A stretch of DNA of 64,000 bases, taken from NCBI GenBank assembly GCA_022822305.1, contig JAJEBY010000002.1:186001-250000 (forward strand), given 5' to 3'. The translations under genes and the position numbers were made by a program. Of this stretch, positions 62,578-64,000 are shown in pieces; position 1 is the stretch's first letter; each line of letters starts with the position of its first letter. The notes under the pieces are model-generated. The model did no database searches. It was not told the origin of the DNA and was given only the letters and a program-made list of their open reading frames with translations. This stretch comes from Anaerolineae bacterium. GTDB taxonomy: Bacteria; Chloroflexota; Anaerolineae; Aggregatilineales; Phototrophicaceae.

Positions 62578-63552
62578 ATGAAATATCGTGAACTGGGTCG
62601 AACCGGCGTAAAAGTTTCGTCGCTTTGTATGGGCGCCATGTCATTCGGGGGCATAGCCGATAAGGCGGAATCGGCGCGTATGTTTCACCGTTGTCGCGAG
62701 GTCGGCATTAATTTCTTCGATAGCGCCAATGTCTACGCCGGCGGTCGCTCCGAAGAGGTATTGGGCGATCTAATCGCCGACTGCCGTGACGACATCGTTC
62801 TGACAACCAAGGTCGTCGGGCGCACCGGTCCCGATGTCAACGCCGGCGGCGCGTCGCGTCGGCACATTCAGATCGCGGTCGAAGAAAGTCTCAAACGTCT
62901 GAAGACCGACCGCATTGATGTCTATTTCCTGCACAACTGGGACGCCGATACCCCAATAGACGAATCTCTGCGCGCCTTGGATGATCTGGTGCGGCAAGGA
63001 AAGATTTTGTATCCCGCCGTCAGCAATTGGTCGGCCTGGCAAACCATGAAGGCGCAAGGCATCGCCCAATCCCAAGGGTTGGCGCGCATCGAATGCCTGC
63101 AGCCGATGTACAACCTGGTGAAACGTCAAGCGGAGGTCGAGATTCTGCCGATGGCGGCGAGCGAGCGGATCGGCGTGATTCCCTACAGCCCGCTCGGCGG
63201 CGGCTTGCTCACGGGCAAGTACGCTTGGGACGAAATACCCACAACTGGCCGACTGGCGGAAAACGAGAACTACAGCGTACGTTATGGCGTCCCCGATTAC
63301 TATCGTACGGCGGCGGACCTTGCGGCGCATGCCCGCGAACGCGGATTGCATCCGGCGACTCTGGCCGTGGCATGGGTGATGGCGCATCCGGCGGTGACGG
63401 CGCCAATCATTGGCGCGCGCGACTTGAAGCAGCTGGAAGCCTCGCTGGCGGCGCTCGATGTGGACATGACCGATGAATGGTACGCGCAGATCGCCGCGCT
63501 ATCGCCGACGCCTCCCCCGGCGCACGACCGCCTGGAGGAGCGGGCGACATAA
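62578..63552 (+). CDS. Aldo/keto reductase
   Basis: A 324-aa NADPH-dependent reductase of the Tas/YajO-like group. Catalytic set: FFDSANVYAGG (Asp, Tyr), TTKVVG (Lys) and VYFLHNWD (His). C-terminal IIGARDLKQLEASL contacts the cofactor. GAGGAT precedes the ATG. It is the last gene of the amine-degradation-like operon or a separate unit after an 86-base gap. Confidence 0.92.
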   Translation: MKYRELGRTGVKVSSLCMGAMSFGGIADKAESARMFHRCREVGINFFDSANVYAGGRSEEVLGDLIADCRDDIVLTTKVVGRTGPDVNAGGASRRHIQIAVEESLKRLKTDRIDVYFLHNWDADTPIDESLRALDDLVRQGKILYPAVSNWSAWQTMKAQGIAQSQGLARIECLQPMYNLVKRQAEVEILPMAASERIGVIPYSPLGGGLLTGKYAWDEIPTTGRLAENENYSVRYGVPDYYRTAADLAAHARERGLHPATLAVAWVMAHPAVTAPIIGARDLKQLEASLAALDVDMTDEWYAQIAALSPTPPPAHDRLEERAT

Positions 63553-63568
63553 CCGAGTCGGCGCGTAC

Positions 63569-63596
63569 TATAATAGCGTTCGGAGAAAAGCCGGAG
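63569..63596 (+). promoter_or_regulatory. TATAAT -10 box and GGAGG ribosome site before the last gene
   Basis: A perfect TATAAT (63569-63574) lies 28 bases before the ATG at 63603; GGAGG is at 63592-63596. No good -35 hexamer was seen. Confidence 0.4.
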
Positions 63597-63602
63597 GTCA
63601 AC

Positions 63603-64000
63603 ATGTACAACATCCGCGCCATCCGACGTATCCTCGCGAATTTGCTGCGAATCGTTCATATCACGCTCTGGATGACGATACCGGCCACGCTATTGCTTTT
63701 GTTTTCATTGTATGAGCCATGGACGCGCGCCTGCGCGCCGGATTGCGGCAGGTACCAGGGCAATATTCTGGTCCTCTCCGAAAACACCCACATATGGATC
63801 GCGGTTTCGCTTTGGTTCCTTGGCTTCTTTGTTTGGGTGTTTTGGGTCAACGGATACTGCTTTGAGATTGTCCGATATGTAGTGCGGGGCAACTCGAAAC
63901 TGCCGCCGATCCAGCGCGGTCTGATCCGTGATGGCTTGGGCCTCGTCTGGTTCAGCTTCAGGTATTGGCTGCCCGTGATCGGCCCTGTCTTCTTCGCACT
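63603..64000 (+). CDS. DUF4013-like integral membrane protein, 5' part
   Basis: The first ~132 codons of a membrane protein that runs off the window. Helices: WMTIPATLLLLFSLY, IWIAVSLWFLGFFVWVFW and WFSFRYWLPVIGPVFFAL. The loop NGYCFEIVRYVVRGNSKLPP recalls the DUF4013 pattern (GYxxExxRxxxxGxxxLP). A periplasmic loop has C-A-P-D-C. Function unknown. Confidence 0.55.
   Translation, partial: MYNIRAIRRILANLLRIVHITLWMTIPATLLLLFSLYEPWTRACAPDCGRYQGNILVLSENTHIWIAVSLWFLGFFVWVFWVNGYCFEIVRYVVRGNSKLPPIQRGLIRDGLGLVWFSFRYWLPVIGPVFFA

Noticed and set aside
1..64000. CRISPR arrays, tRNA/rRNA genes, transposases, phage genes.
   Set aside because: No regularly spaced repeats, cloverleaf-like gaps, or transposase/integrase proteins were seen in any gap or frame.

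Overview
The window is a gene-dense bacterial chromosome segment with G+C in the high fifties by eye. Nothing in it names the organism. A Chloroflexota (Anaerolineae/Caldilineae-like) bacterium fits best: a DnaB helicase next to a DnaD-domain protein and a zinc-finger DnaC-like loader, a DUF151 nuclease, secreted LysM and SH3b proteins with a TolB-like propeller, a DUF4013-like membrane protein, and many small catabolic operons built around ABC transporters. This is inference from gene content. No rRNA, tRNA, CRISPR array or complete insertion sequence was seen.

Layout. 1-2.9 kb: replication-initiation operon on the minus strand (bifunctional nuclease, dnaB, dnaD, start of a dnaC-like gene). 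3-9.5 kb: a lipoprotein, an EcsC-like protein, a TIR-domain protein, an acyl-CoA dehydrogenase, a nucleoside hydrolase and a secreted LysM protein. 9.5-13.7 kb: glnS and a large CopC-CopD fusion with a decayed cytochrome c tail. 13.7-17.2 kb: an A+T-rich two-gene module, an SF2 helicase translationally coupled to a GHKL (MORC/Hsp90-like) ATPase. This is the best candidate here for an uncharacterised defence or DNA-processing system. 17.2-25 kb: rhamnose catabolism (isomerase and aldolase-dehydrogenase fusion) followed upstream by a tightly coupled phosphodiesterase-like hydrolase / oxidoreductase / sulfotransferase operon and the stub of a truncated gene. 25-30.5 kb: single metabolic genes (PhyH, RraA, proline-racemase family, metallo-hydrolase, VOC, PPOX-like).

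30.6-36.6 kb: a ribose-type ABC importer with two different permeases, one ATPase and one binding protein, ending in an aminotransferase. 36.6-40.3 kb: D-threonine-aldolase-like enzyme, SDR, a decaying Tat-type ORF and an M24 peptidase. 40.4-48.6 kb: a hydantoin/5-oxoproline operon (HyuA, racemase, HyuB) embedded in an oligopeptide-type importer that has no ATPase gene here. 48.9-53 kb: pdxS, a GNAT, a secreted propeller-SH3b protein and VanZ. 53-58.5 kb: potBCDA polyamine importer with a reductive-dehalogenase-like Fe-S protein as last gene. 58.6-63.6 kb, divergent from potB: GNAT, FAD amine oxidase, nitrilase, PhzF and aldo/keto reductase, which together look like polyamine or amine breakdown. 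The window ends in a DUF4013-like membrane protein.

Two themes run through the window. Importer operons carry a perfect stem-loop directly after the binding-protein gene in all three cases, and all three binding proteins have plain signal peptides without a lipobox. The catabolic genes are mostly amine, amino-acid and deoxysugar oriented, as expected of a heterotroph living on organic nitrogen and polysaccharide breakdown products.
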